From Cryptomeria japonica (lineage: Eukaryota; Streptophyta; Pinopsida; Cupressales; Cupressaceae), in assembly GCF_030272615.1 (NCBI RefSeq), contig NC_081406.1:117872847-117932846 (forward strand): DNA of 60,000 nucleotides, read 5' to 3'. The notes under the pieces are model-generated. The model had not been told where the DNA came from and searched no databases. It saw only the letters and a program-made list of their open reading frames with translations. The position numbers were made by a program, and so were the translations under genes. The first letter of the stretch is position 1. Each line of letters opens with the position of its first letter. Shown piece after piece: positions 11,746-23,200 of the stretch.

Positions 11746-11830
11746 CCCTGGTCATATGGATGACTAGGGACAGAGCTAAATAGACACCCAAAACCTTCAT
11801 TTAAGCTCCTCATCACGTGGGTGACCAAGG
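11746..11830. other. Pair of related DNA hairpins (unit A)
   Basis: CCCTGGTCAT and ATGACTAGGG (11746-11755 and 11760-11769) form a stem around ATGG. About 55 bases later TCATCAC, GTGG and GTGACCAAGG form a similar stem with a related sequence. The B copy (56673-56759) keeps longer arms. No function is assigned. Confidence 0.55.
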
Positions 11831-12011
11831 GCTCGAGGTTTAGGTGCTTAAAATTGGCCTTCTCTTCTTTGCAAATCCATAAAGAAGTTGTCTCATGGAA
11901 AAGGGGCATATCTTTTCTATATCAACTTGGTTTTTCATTTCTAAAATGTGTTGGAAAGCTGACTTAGAGATCTACGATATTATATAAACTAATTTTCTAA
12001 ATTTTGCTCCA

Positions 12012-12339
12012 GTCCAAGGGGTTGAGCTTAGTTGGTTAAAGAATTGAGTTCTCAATGTAGATACCCAACTTCAACTCCCATGAGGGACACCTTTGTTTAT
12101 AATTCTAAGTTGTGACTCTTGGTCTTCCATTGGTTGTATTTGTCACATTGTTTAAAGTGGATTTCTAAGTTGTGACCCTTGGTCTTCCAATCGCTGTTTC
12201 TAGTTTGGTGCTTGAAAGGAGCTAGTATTTGTAATAAGTTTTCTCGAAAGGATTTGGTATTTGTAATAAGTTTGTAACATGGATGCTCGAATGAGCAAAA
12301 ATGAGCTTTGTGATACTATGATACTTAATACAAAAAAAA
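12012..12339 (+). mobile_element. tRNA-derived SINE
   Basis: A 328-bp insertion beginning GTCCAAGGGGTTGAGC with a tRNA-like head: an A-box-like GAGCTTAGTTGG and a B-box-like CCAACTTCAACTCCC about 35-40 bases later. It ends in an A-rich tail (ACAAAAAAAA). The bases TTTGCTCCA before it (to 12011) and TCTGCTCCA after it (12340-12348) are the target duplication, and unit B has the uninterrupted site TTCTGCTCCAGAGATC near 56938. SINEs are transcribed by RNA polymerase III and mobilised by LINE machinery. Confidence 0.8.
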
Positions 12340-12348
12340 TCTGCTCCA

Positions 12349-14994
12349 AAGATTAGGTGCACATTTTCAAAGTCAAACTTTCTTTTTGGACTTCAAATGT
12401 TCATAACTTTGTCATATAAAATCATTTTCAAACAATTTATTTTTTACTTTTACTTCATCAACCCCTTGTTGATAGATGATTGAGATTAGAATAACGCTTA
12501 ATCAAAATATATGCTAACATTAATGTATATATGACCCATAGCTTGTTGAAATTTCCTCTCCAAAGATGATCTCAAAAAAATATATCTGAACATTCTCCCT
12601 TGTTGATTTTGAAGTAGTAGTAAGTTTGTCTAATTGTAGATTGTCGATGTTTTGGAGAGCATTTAGTGGAGAAAAATAAATGTTGGTGCCTTTTGGGGCT
12701 CCATCTTGATCTCTTAGTTGTTCATCTTCACGGTTGCTCACAACACTACTAACACCAACTTCCACAATCAACATCTATTTGAGATTACAAAACTGCCGCT
12801 CTTGAGGAATGCACTTGAGACTTGTTCACAATCTTCAAATCCATAGGCATTTTTTTCAACAATCTTTTGGCCACTACGACCAAATGATGATGGACAAGAA
12901 TTTTAAACACTTCTTTATGTCTTTTATTCCATGCAAAAAAAGGAGAAAAAACTCCTTCCCATGTTTAAATTGTAGCAATTATGAAATCTCACGACTTTTC
13001 TTTTCTAGTCATAAAAAATATGGATGATTATAAAATTTTAAGGCATATGCATCTAAAGTAAATACCAAAATCTTCTTAAGCATAACTAGGGAACTGCTAA
13101 TGTCAAATTCATAAATCTATGTCGAGACATGCCCGAAGTCCAATTTTATTGATGTCTCACAAGTTCAAACATCAAGGAAGAATCGCTTGATACATGGTTT
13201 TGTGATTGTTTTTCTATAGCCTAGACTCCTTCAACTTGATTACTAACTTAGTTTACTTGTATTTATCATTTGTACGCATCCCATTGGGATGATATCAGTA
13301 GAGGTGATAAAACTAGTTTATTAAAATTCCCACCTACCGACACCATGGCAAGGACCACTTGTTAACAAGTGGAAAAACACCAAAGCACAAATAACACAAA
13401 AGGTGAAGAACATGGTTGAGAAGTTTAGAGTAGTTAATTAGTTAAAACGAAATACAAATATTAAAATAAGATATTTGTAAGATTTTTAATTTAGAGAAGA
13501 ACAATATATTTAGGAAGGGGTTCACCTATCGCTTATGTTCCAATAACTAGCCATTCATTATTCAATCAAATCTTCAATTATTAACTATAAAAAACAAAAG
13601 AAATGACAATTAAAAGTCTTGATAAACAATTTTTGGATTCCTATCACTTATGTTCCAATAACTAGTCATTCATTACTCAATCAAATCTTCAATTATTAAC
13701 TGTAAAAAACAAAAGAAATGATAATTAAAAGTCTTGATAAACAATTTCTGGATTTGATTGTGTACAAGTTTTTTAATCATCAAATCCATAAGTTGTTTAT
13801 CATGATTATGGATTGTGGAAATCTAATAGAATTAATTAAAGGTCCATTAAGATATTTCAAACATACCAACAACCACCCACTTGTACCTCTAGTAGTTAAA
13901 TTTTGTGCATGAATATTGATGAAAACAATTATTAGAAGAAAAAGTATCGGTTCTTAAAAGAATATGTATTGGATTAGTTGTGCAAATTTTTGAGGTGGTT
14001 GTAGTGTGTGTGGTTATTGGAGCATCTTTAAGTAGGTATCAATCAACAACCCTAAATGACAATTTGACAATTTTTTGACCTTTATATACATAACGAATCA
14101 TCCAACATTATTTGTAACTACACAAAAGCCAAACCAATAGCTATAAATAGTTAAGTCACATATGAAGATAGTAAAAAAAATCATCAAAATCTAATATACC
14201 ATATGTAAATGTATAAAATTAGCTATAACAATATTAATACCCTTCCCCTAAATGTCTCTTAAGTAAAAAGAAATTCCAAAGATACAAAATGTTTGCCCCA
14301 AAGGAACGAGATACTACTTACCACAGGCACTGTAAATAAAAGAAATACCAATAAGAATTACTGAAGCATGATTCAAAGTACACTTCAAGCACCATAAATT
14401 CAACATGGTATTTATGTAAACTTTGAAGGGTGATCAAGGATGGTGATAGAGAAAGTGTGACTATCAAGAGTAGCTCATGCATTGATGCAAAAATCTTATA
14501 AAAGGACCAAACAAGTATGAAAACATAAGTGCATCCAAATTCATAGCATTGGAGTGCATTTATATTGTCTACATACAATATATGTGAGTCCGAGTCCAAT
14601 CAAAACATAATGAAGATAATATAGGATTTTTTTTTAGCAATGTTACTCATAAAAATCAGTATACAAGGGAATCGAGGATATATTTTTGAGCGATATTAGA
14701 CGTGAGATCACTTTCAATATACAAAGCAATCAAGTATCTTTTTTCTAATGGATATTAAATCCGAGACAACTTTCCGGTAACTTCAATATGATTGTCTGAT
14801 GGACTAAAATTGTTTTTATACGTGAGACAAGTTTGATGGTGCATTGTGGACTGACAAATATACTTAAAAGAAAGCCTAAGCTAATTATACGCTATGAGAT
14901 AATTTTGAATGCTTGAGGCGCAGTAATTAGCTATCATATCATTTGAATATTGACTGTAAATAAAGTCACGACTGAATCTTCCTGAACTTAGGAT
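12349..14994. other. Non-coding 3' flank of the receptor-kinase pseudogene
   Basis: AT-rich DNA shared with unit B (56939-58568) and, from 13118, with unit C (47164-49224). It contains only short open frames that are not kept among copies. The stretch 14291-15027 is absent from B by deletion. A 115-bp tandem duplication is listed separately. Confidence 0.6.
13526..13755. repeat. 115-bp tandem duplication
   Basis: The stretch starting CTATCGCTTATGTTCCAATA is repeated at 13641 as CTATCACTTATGTTCCAATA. Unit B has a single copy near 57915-58030, so this arose in A after the block duplication. Confidence 0.85.
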
Positions 14995-15838
14995 CTACGA
15001 TGTCGCTTCGATTTCAATGGAGGAAGATTCTTCACTGACCGGAAATGGTGCCCGTGGCGGCTGAGCACTAAATGGAGTTGGAAGATTTGGTATGTCAGCA
15101 TCTCCTTCCAACATTTGAAGCACCCTCATCATTGATAGTCTATCCGTCGAATTCTACTGAATACACCACATACCTACTTTTGCTAGACTCCTTGCCTTCA
15201 CCTTGTTTGCTCCACTTAATTCTCTGTCTCTCAACCTTGTCCTCAACTCCCAATTCTCTATCAATTTAAACGCCCACTCTGGAAAATAGAATTCGCTTGA
15301 GTGGCTCAGCTGTACATCAACATTCTTTCTTCCTCCCACCATCTCCAATAACATCATGCCAAAACTATAAACATTTGATTTGTCTATTACAGGCCCCAAA
15401 TTTCAAGACCACACCTCTGGCGCTACATATCCTAGTGTACCTCTTGCTGCCATCATTGATACGTGGTCATCTCTCCTTCAACATAGTTTTGCCAGCCAAA
15501 ATCAACTACTTTGGCTGTAAACTCCTCGTCTAGTAATATATTGTGCGGTTTTATGTCGAAGTGAATGATGCATTTGCGATAGTCATTGTGAAGATATGCA
15601 ACTCCGCGAGCAACCCCAAAGCAATTGAATACAATTGATTCCAATTCAGAACTTGATTTTTTTCTTTTCTTGCAAGTATAAACTTGGCAAGAGATCTGTT
15701 TGCCATGTACTTATACACGAGTGCGCTGGTATGTCCTTCAAAACAATACCCTATCAATCGAACCAAATGAAAGTGATGAATCCTTCCAATAGTTGCCACT
15801 TCATTCATGAGCTGAGTATCGCTTTGCTTGAACTGATC
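14995..15838 (-). pseudogene. LRK10L-type receptor kinase pseudogene A, kinase 3' part
   Basis: Matches the C-terminal two-thirds of the kinase exon of the intact gene at 49225-50085: [48 protein letters not shown], and the C-terminal tail with a stop at 14995-14997. Frameshifts split it into at least three frames, for example one after the DFG motif (near 15485) and one near 15620. The exon is interrupted at 15838 by the LTR of Copia-3 after the target TGATC, and the part encoding the ATP-binding lobe is absent beyond the insertion. It cannot encode an active kinase. Confidence 0.93.
15834..15838. repeat. TGATC target site of Copia-3 in unit A
   Basis: The kinase coding sequence reads ...AACTGATC and then the LTR starts TGTAAGATT. 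The intact paralogue reads continuously AACTGATCAAGCATT at 50067. The second copy of the duplication is lost here but present in unit B (59826-59830). Confidence 0.9.
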
Positions 15839-16287
15839 TGTAAGATTATGACAACTAGAAAAACAAAAAAAATAAGATTCTTTTCACAATCTTTCTCTTG
15901 TTTTAGAAAAAAATAGTTTTTTACTTTCTAAAGGATTTTTTCCAATTCCTTTCTTAGGAATAAATTGAGTTTTATTCTATGTTGAGAGGTTGCTGTTATC
16001 TTAAAAAGGTTATAAATATTTGTTCTCTTGAAGGCATTATTATTATGTTTTATAAAAGAAATATTGCAGCAGCCGTGAAGCTTGTAGATGTAATTATTTT
16101 TCCCGAGCAATAAGATTACCAATACTTGTCCCATGCATGTTTTCTTGGCATATTGTCAAGGTTTTACCACGTAGATCTGTGCATTCTCATTTGTTGTGTT
16201 ATTCTTCTTTATTTTTCAGTACTTCTTTGCATTTAATTTGTGCTGTAATTTTATTGTTTTTGGGTTAATGCTTTTGCATTCATAACA
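15839..16287 (+). repeat. Copia-3 5' LTR
   Basis: Starts TGTAAGATTATGAC and ends CATTCATAACA, followed by AG and the primer site. It matches the solo LTR at 59378-59825 from end to end. Confidence 0.93.
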
Positions 16288-16289
16288 AG

Positions 16290-16301
16290 TGGTATTAGAG
16301 A
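16290..16301 (+). promoter_or_regulatory. Copia-3 primer-binding site
   Basis: TGGTATTAGAGA two bases after the LTR, close to the tRNA-iMet complement TGGTATCAGAGC. Confidence 0.85.
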
Positions 16302-16353
16302 AATTTCTTTTGCAGCTACCGTGTTAGAATTTGGTGTTGATTTTGCAGCACCA

Positions 16354-17100
16354 AATGGCGAAGGTTTTGAATACAAGATTCGAGGTGGAGACATTTAATG
16401 GAAATAATAATTTTGAGCTTTGGAAACTTAAAATGCATGATTTGTTAGTGCAGCAAGATTTGCACAAATCATTGGTAGGAAAATCAAAGAAACCTACAGA
16501 TATATCTGATGAGGATCGGGAAGATCTTGATATGAGAGCTCTTAGCACAATTCGGTTGTGTTTGACGGATGAGGTTATTTTCAATATTGTTGAAGAGGAT
16601 ACAACAACAGGCTTATGGAGCAGAATGGAGAGTGTTTACATGACAAAATCCTTGACAAATCGGATCTACTTGAAGAGACAATTGTATAGTCTGCGAATGA
16701 AGGAAGGTATAAAATTTTTTGATCATTAAATATTTTCAATACTCTAATTAGTCAATTAGGTAGTATGGATGCGAAAATCAAAGATGAAGACAAGGCAGTA
16801 AGACTATTGTGTTCTTTGCCTGAATCTTGGAATCACGTAGTCACTTCTATTAGCTTTAGCACAACTAACACCCTTGAAATTGATTCTATTGTGGGAGCTG
16901 TGTTGTCTAAAGAGGTGCGTAGGAAGTCTAATATAGAAACATCCACACCAAAAGTAATGGTGGCTAGAGGTTGATCCATAGAAAAAGGGGAAAATTCAAG
17001 AGGCAAAAAGGGTAAGGGAAAATGTTTATATTGCGGTAGATCAGGGCATCTCAAGAAAGATTGTTGGAAGAGTCCAAAGATGATGATGATGGATCCAAAA
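16354..17100 (+). pseudogene. Copia-3 gag with CCHC zinc knuckle
   Basis: Starts at ATGGCGAAGGTT (16354), chosen over the upstream ATG at 16331 because MAKVLNTRFEVETFNGNNNF is the usual copia gag opening. It runs through WKLKMHDLL and LWSRMESVYM, meets a TAA at about 16727, resumes as SLPESWNHVVTSISF, meets a TGA near 16972, and reaches the knuckle [14 protein letters not shown] at about 17023-17064. Two nonsense codons break it. Confidence 0.88.
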
Positions 17101-18898
17101 AGGAAGAAAAGTCTATTGAGACAGGTTTAGGTTTAGTTAGTGAAGTATTATATGTTTGTAATATCTTACAACATCAAGATGAATGGATATTAGATTCTGG
17201 TGCTTCTGATCACATGTGTCCACATAGGGATTGGTTTTCTACTTACCAATCTATTGATGGCGGTGTTGTTCTTATGGGAAATAATGCTTCTTGTAAGACT
17301 ATTGGGATTGAGAGTATTAGAATTAAGATGTTTGATGGTGTTGTAAAGACATTAACAAAGGTAACACATGTACCAAAACTAAAAAAAAATTAATTTCCTT
17401 GGGTGTTTTGGATTCTCATTGTTATAAATTCTCATGTCAAGGTGGAGTACTTAAAGTGTCAAAGGGCATTTTAGTGGTAATGAAGGCTACAAAAGTTGGA
17501 AACCTTTATAGGCTGGAAGGAGATACTGAGATAAATGAGGCAACTGTGGTATCTAAGGAATTAGACGAATCGACTTATTCATGGCATCAGCAAATAGGTC
17601 ATATGAGTCACAAAGGGCTAAAGGTACTGGTAAACCGTAAGTTACTTCCAGATTTAAAAACTTTGAATTTAAATTTTTGCAAGCATTGTGCCTTTGGAAA
17701 GCAATGTAGACAAAAGTCTAGATCAGGTAGTCACATAAGTAAAGGTTTTTTAGACTACATCCATTCAGATGTTTAGGGTCCATCCCCTACTATTTCTTTT
17801 GGAGGAGCATCATATTTTGTAACATTTATAGATGACTACTCTAGGAAAGTGTGGATCTATTTTCTTAAAAGTAAAGTTGATGTGTTTAGTGTATTTAAGC
17901 AGTTTAGAGTTATGGTTGAAAAGAGTACTGACAAATCAATCAAATGTTTAAGAACAGATAATGGAGGTGAGTTCACATCTTTGGATTTTGAAAATTATTG
18001 CAAGCAAGCTGGGATCGTGAGGCATAAAACCACAGTTTACACTCCTCAGCAAAATGGTGTTGCTGAACGCATGAATAGGACTCTTCTAGAGAGAGCAAGG
18101 AGCATGTTCAGTAATGCCAAATTGCAGCAAGAGTTGTGGGCAGAAGTGGTTAATACAACATGCTATTTGGTAAATCGGTAACTATCCCTTGCAATTGATT
18201 CTACGATTCTTGAAGAGGTATGGACAGGTCGTTCTTGTGATTATTCAAATCTGATTTTTTTTGGTTGTGATGCTTATGCTCTTTTTTCCAAGGATCAACG
18301 TTCTAAATTAGACCCAAAATCTAAGAAATACTCCTTTGTTGGTTATGGTGATGGAGTTAAGGGATATAGATTGTGGGATCCTACTACCCTCAAAATCATC
18401 ATTAGTAGAGATATAGTATTTGATGAATCTTCTCTAACAAAATCTGATATTGTAGAATTTGATTTGGAATAGGAACAAGTACCACATCATCAAGAAGTTC
18501 AATTGGAAATTCAATCATCTGCAGACAAGAAAGAACCAAAAGAACTCTCTGAAGGTGAAGGTGTAGATTTGGAAGACATACATGAAAGTGTGGAAACACC
18601 ACAACCATCTCTAAGGAGATCTAGATGAGTCAAAATTCCTCCTAAAATATATGATGATTTCATTTCATCTATTGCTTTGATTTCTAATGATGGAGAACCA
18701 AGTTATTATCAGGAAGCAATTAATGGCATTGAAAATGCTAAATGGAAAACAACAATGAAAGAAGAAATGGATGCCTTGGAGAAGAATAAGACATGAGACT
18801 TAGTAAAATTTCCAAAGGGAAGGAAATTTGTAGGTTGCAAAGGGGTCTACAAATTGAACTAGGGTGTTGATGATAAAGCTATAAGGTACAAGACAAGT
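17061..18898 (+). pseudogene. Copia-3 pol: protease, integrase, start of reverse transcriptase
   Basis: Contains the protease motif [12 protein letters not shown] with an intact D-S-G (about 17184-17220), the integrase zinc region (WHQQIGHMSHKGL, CKHCAFGKQ), the integrase core (FIDDYSRKVWIYFL, RTDNGGEFTS, YTPQQNGVAERMNR) and the start of the reverse transcriptase (EAMDALEKNKT, then KFVGCKGVYK). Stops occur at about 17390, 17774, 18179, 18470, 18626, 18794 and 18860, and a frame change near 17390. It ends where copia elements have the RYKARLVAKG block, at the junction with the receptor exon. Confidence 0.9.
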
Positions 18899-18899
18899 C

Positions 18900-19343
18900 T
18901 ATCCATCTTGTTTCGCACTTGCCCCCTAAGCTAATGTTTATGTGTGTATCCACAATGTAAAATTGAGAGCTAGACCTTAATTCCATGTTGTTATTGGAAG
19001 ATGGATCGCAATTATCTCTTAGCTCCTTATCGATTATTGTCATGGTACCTCCCATGGTATGGTTAAATCTGAAGTGGTGATGGAATTTGGGAAGTAGAAT
19101 GTAGTATTTCTTACCACTGATATCAAGTACAGACTCTGGCCATCTATCACCATAATCACACTCGAGCTGAAGGCCTAAGTCCCTGTGGCCACTATTGTTA
19201 AATCCGAAATGATAATGAAAATCATATTCACCACAGATGAAGTGCCCAAAGACATGAGGGAGATTTGCCATGAATAGCATGAATAATAGGAGAAGTGATG
19301 TAGTGAAAGAAAGGGAAAAAATTGGAGGTTGATGCAGAGGCAT
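18900..19343 (-). pseudogene. Receptor kinase pseudogene A, exon 1 remnant (GUB_WAK-type domain)
   Basis: Read on the minus strand from ATG 19343, this gives MPLHQPP, a strongly hydrophobic signal peptide (SFTTSLLLLFMLFMANL), then a cysteine-bearing extracellular region with FICGEYDFHYHFGF, LECDYGD, ISGKKYYIL, CDPSSNNN and INISLGGKCETRW. The spacing and the ISGxxYYIL block parallel exon 1 of the intact gene (LNISGYQYYIL, CNPSSSN, MNISLWRDC). It is cut at about 18900 where Copia-3 coding sequence begins in opposite orientation. The remaining exon, the linker exon, the membrane segment and the ATP-binding lobe are missing. The Met at 19400 is possible but would put 19 extra residues before the signal peptide. 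Confidence 0.85.
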
Positions 19344-19730
19344 GGCTACGATTTCCAAACTAGTTTGGAGAAGTGGATATGGAATGTACAATCTGGGCAA
19401 GGGATAAGATACGAGGAGAGAACCCCTGGATGAAGGAGACTACAAGCCATAGCTATACGCAATACTTGACTTCTAGTCATTACGTATTAATCAATATATG
19501 CACTTGTTATTTTTATTTTAAGATGTAGTTGACAAGTTCATGGTAGTGTATGGCTCTAGATATAGGTATGTTTCTTTTACCATGGGTGAAATGTAATGAG
19601 TGCTTAGTAGATTATTAATAATCGACTCTATAAACAACAACCATCACTAGTGAAAAAAAACTTTAATCATTATATAGTACACCACACATTACTCTTATAT
19701 AATATTAAATATATGATATCACAAGGATCA
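19344..19730. other. Upstream region of pseudogene A
   Basis: AT-rich non-coding DNA that would have held the promoter of the broken receptor gene. No TATA box or repeat is clear. Confidence 0.4.
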
Positions 19731-19743
19731 ACAATCACACAAA
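19731..19743. repeat. Left target-site duplication of retroposon copy 3
   Basis: ACAATCACACAAA occurs here and exactly again at 20194-20206 (14 bases if the preceding A is counted), bracketing the insertion. Confidence 0.88.
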
Positions 19744-20193
19744 AACTAAGCATCCTCTCTGTTGTCACCAAAAACCTGGAAGACATTGCCAAGGTCTTTG
19801 ACCATACTCCTAAACCGGTTGTGGACCTTGACCTGGAGGAGGAGACCATCCAGACTGGAAGTGTTGGTGATGCTACCCCGGTGGGCGGAACTACTAAGAG
19901 AACTAGGGCCAGTATCAAGAAAGTTGTGGCTGCTGCGGCCAAGGACCCTCCCAACCTCAAAGACAACATCAAAGAGCTGCAAGAAATTAGCAGCACCCTG
20001 GCTAAAGCCCCGGATAAAATCTAATTCCTGGATGGCCTGCTGGCTTTTAGGGGCTTTTGTGGGTTTTTTTTGGTTTTCTGCTGGTTTTTTCCTTTTGTTC
20101 TGTTTCTCTCTGTTTCTCATGGCTTTGCTGTTTTAATCTTGCTTGTCTAGGGTTTTGGGGTCCCTTCAAAACCTACTTTTTCATTAATAAAAA
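19744..20193 (+). mobile_element. Retroposed element of the coiled-coil ORF family (copy 3)
   Basis: A 450-bp insertion with an exact 13-14 bp target duplication and a terminal ATTAATAAAAAA tail. It carries an open frame in phase with 19710-20024 that encodes a charged, helix-prone protein end: KNLEDIAKVFD, an acidic VDLDLEEET patch, TKRTRASIKK and LKDNIKELQEISSTL, stopping TAA at 20022-20024. Downstream is a T/G-rich tail ending GGTCCCTTCAAAACC. It is richer in G+C than the DNA around it, which fits a recent arrival. The same layout is found at 652-1349 and 53158-53822. It is 5'-truncated: the frame is open right up to the insertion point. Confidence 0.8.
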
Positions 20194-20206
20194 ACAATCA
20201 CACAAA
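20194..20206. repeat. Right target-site duplication of retroposon copy 3
   Basis: Exact partner of 19731-19743. Confidence 0.88.
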
Positions 20207-23200
20207 CATTTCAAAAATTCAGCACCACTACAAAACAAAAAGAATATGACTTGCTTTAAGGGAAAAGCACTAGTAGTCATTATAACTAACTTTAAGCACC
20301 TTAAGTTCCTAAACACTACATTGGATTTCAGCAATTTTTGTTATTGTCTTTGTATGCATCTTAACTGCTTATAGCTATTATTCTAACTTCTAGTTAGTAA
20401 AGACAAATGTTGTGGGATCCACTATGCCTGAGTGTCAAATAATGTCATTTCAAAGTGTCATCTGAAACATATTGTCTATTGTCCCATTACCTGTTTGCTT
20501 TGACAACCAAAAAGTTTGCATAATTGATCCAATACTTATGCAAAAATGTCCTAATAATCATGTACTATTAATACCAATAAAATTCCACAACTGATCTAAT
20601 TAGAAACATTTTTTTAGAAAAATTTGTAGATAGAATTTTGAAAATTCATACACAATCAGATCTAGAAACAAGAATTGATATTGATATGAATTGTAAAAAT
20701 CTGTAATGTTTTTCATAAGAAAAAATATTTTGATAATTATATGTTTTTTAAACTCTTGTTCTTTCACGAGTGCAACCCAAATTGTTGTCACAAAATCATC
20801 ATAGATATGAAAAATAAATTTTATACAGTTGTCACATAAAGTTAAAAAGATTGGCAGAAATCTGATTTACAAAGGGGTCAAGTCAACCTGCAAGTTGGAA
20901 AATTGCAAATGGTCATTGATTTTGGACATTTCTGACGTAACAACCATGGCTTGGGTCCCGCACTGGGTGAAAAGTTCCCCTGTTACAGCTTTCATGCGAC
21001 AATGAACAACACCTATACACTTTCATGGAAGGAAAATAATTACAACGAGAGGGACCTTGTGCTCTAGAATAGAAGGAAGCTTCCTACGTTAGGAACTACT
21101 CTGGAAGGCCTGGCAAGGCCGGCTAAAATTTTAGACATTCGATGAGGAAAGAATCCATTATATAAACAAGAGTAAATTGTATAATGACGAGGGGTGGAAT
21201 GTAATATCTCAAATAAAAAAGTTTAATTGGAACATGGGTTGTAATTGGTCTTTTTTTTTCTAATAAATATTTTTTTTGGTTTTAATATATATATATATAT
21301 ATTAAACTAGCACTTGGAGTCATAGGAAGTGTAAGGATAAGCTGATAGGTAAATAAGAAAAGATATAAATGAAATTTAACATTACATAACATTTGTATTT
21401 TATTTAATTTGTTCATTTGTATAGAAGTATAATATTTTGAACTATTAACATCATGAATGAAGATTATATACATTTGTCTTCTTGTCTTAACCCACTAAAA
21501 GAGAAGGTTCTTACATGTAAGTTCAATTGTTTCCACTTTCATAATAAACCTTTTTTCTTTTTTTAGCTTTGTAATTCATAAATACACATCTGCCATATTT
21601 ATAATGAAAGCTAGTTGGACACTTAATAGATTTATTAATAAAAAAAATTAGTCTTGATCTAATATTTTTTCCATTTGAACATATTTTCTCATTTTAACAA
21701 AACACATATATCTATGCCTCATAATTTTTGAAGCACAATTAGGTGCCTATTACATACATAGGAGTATGAAGATAGTTTCTTATACTATATTCTTTGTTAT
21801 ATCTCTCCAATGAAGGCCATTTTAAGTTAAATAATAATAATGTAGCAAGAACAACAAAGTAAATACATCATTTTAAATCCCTTCGACAGAAAAATAAATA
21901 CATCATTTTAAATCCCTTAGACAACAATGTAAATCTCTAAATGTATAGTACAAAAATTCCTTCAAGATCAAAATAGTGACATCATTTTGAATCCCTTACC
22001 AAGAAGAAATTTGTAAATTGCTAAGATTATCTGTTGATTATGGTGGGAACAAGTCGCCATCAATGGGAACATTAAGCATATCCTTCCCTTGTCTTACTGA
22101 AACTTCATTTAACATGCGAAAAAAACATCAAATCTTCTTAGATGTTAGATCTTGAGCATAATGGATATATGGGATAACTTATCTTCATTATGGTTTGTTA
22201 GATTCATTACACCATTTTAATAGCTTTTTTGGGTTGAGCTCTTATGCTCTTGGTTGCACTATGCATATAGTCAAGCATCCATTTCACCTTTTTAGATTAT
22301 ATGAGCTAGATGTTTTCAAGCTTTAAATTGACTAGTATTGATCAAAAGCAATTTACAGCAATATAAAAGTTAAAATAAGTTTTCATCTATCCCCTACCTT
22401 GACATACCCAAATAGAGACTAGGAAATATCTACAAATAAAAGGGCAAGTAGAGTGTATTATGAGAAAATGGATTATTATATTATTTTTTATATAGGCTAA
22501 TAATACGGTTGTACTTGTTAAATGCCTTGAGGATTTAGGTTAGAAATCAAGAGTCTTTAAAACATTTTGCAACAAGTCTGGTGTTGTTATAATATTGATA
22601 AACGCAAAATCACATTAGTGAAATATATTAAAATATTTTAAATTGTTGCCCTTGGCATTGAGTTGCTGAATGTACATAAAGAAACTCAAAAAATACTCCA
22701 CTCTCTAAAGAAATTAGAAATCAAAGATTAAACATACAAATGAAAGCATGGTATAACATCATTTGACTTGCCAAATGTTTGCGGGTGAGTGATACTGGGT
22801 TGAATCCTCTAGTGGGTGCTCATAAATAATAATTATTAAAGGTGGAAGATTACCCCCAAATTTTTAAGAGGGGGACTAAAAGTGCTGCAAAGGTTCTCTC
22901 TTATAATCACGGTCTCTCATGGATGTACAGATTTCGGAGTGTTGACAGGGGGTTATTGATTAATGTTTTTCAGAATGGTATAATATTTCTAGAGAGGCAA
23001 AGAGCATTCAAGTTCGATCTCAAATCAATCCATGCTCAGTGATGTGCATATTATGCAATAAATAGCAAGTTAGCTGAAAGTAAATGATTTTTTTCATTTT
23101 TTCATATTATGACAAATACATTTAATTCTTTAGTTGGCTACCTATTGGAATATGGGTGGAGAGAATATTCAAAATATTGTAGGTTTGTCTACTTTGATAG

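Larger units (their letters stand above)
1..16287. repeat. Segmental duplication unit A (left copy)
   Basis: This block reads in parallel with 52599-59825 (unit B) over nearly all shared parts: the same retroposon at 652-1349, the same AT-rich LTR-like tract at 9865-11150, the same hairpins near 11745, and the same kinase pseudogene with the same Copia LTR at its end. Differences are discrete: Copia-1 (2216-9859), a SINE (12012-12339) and a 115-bp tandem duplication (13526-13755) occur only in A, while 14291-15027 is missing from B. The duplicated block may extend left of the window. Part of it (13118-15838) is also related to unit C at 47164-50085. Confidence 0.9.
15839..18900 (+). mobile_element. 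Copia-3: Ty1/copia element truncated in reverse transcriptase
   Basis: Has a 449-bp 5' LTR, a primer site, gag, protease and integrase on the plus strand, and stops at the start of the reverse transcriptase (after KAIRYKTSL) at about 18900, where a reversed receptor-kinase exon begins. The rest of pol, the purine tract and the 3' LTR are absent. The same insertion exists in unit B as a solo LTR, so this was once a complete element. Confidence 0.93.

Noticed and set aside
11721-11909. 62-residue minus-strand frame over the hairpin pair
   Set aside because: It is explained by the hairpins and is not preserved in unit B.
20870-21170. GC-richer patch with GGAAGCTTCC and TATATAAAC
   Set aside because: Promoter-like, but no open frame or exon signal follows on either strand within reach, so it is noted only as part of the non-coding region.
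22842-23042. 66-residue plus-strand frame after a GGTTGAATCCT B-box-like string at about 22798
   Set aside because: No domain is recognisable, there is no duplication around it and no clear A box, so neither a gene nor a SINE can be supported.
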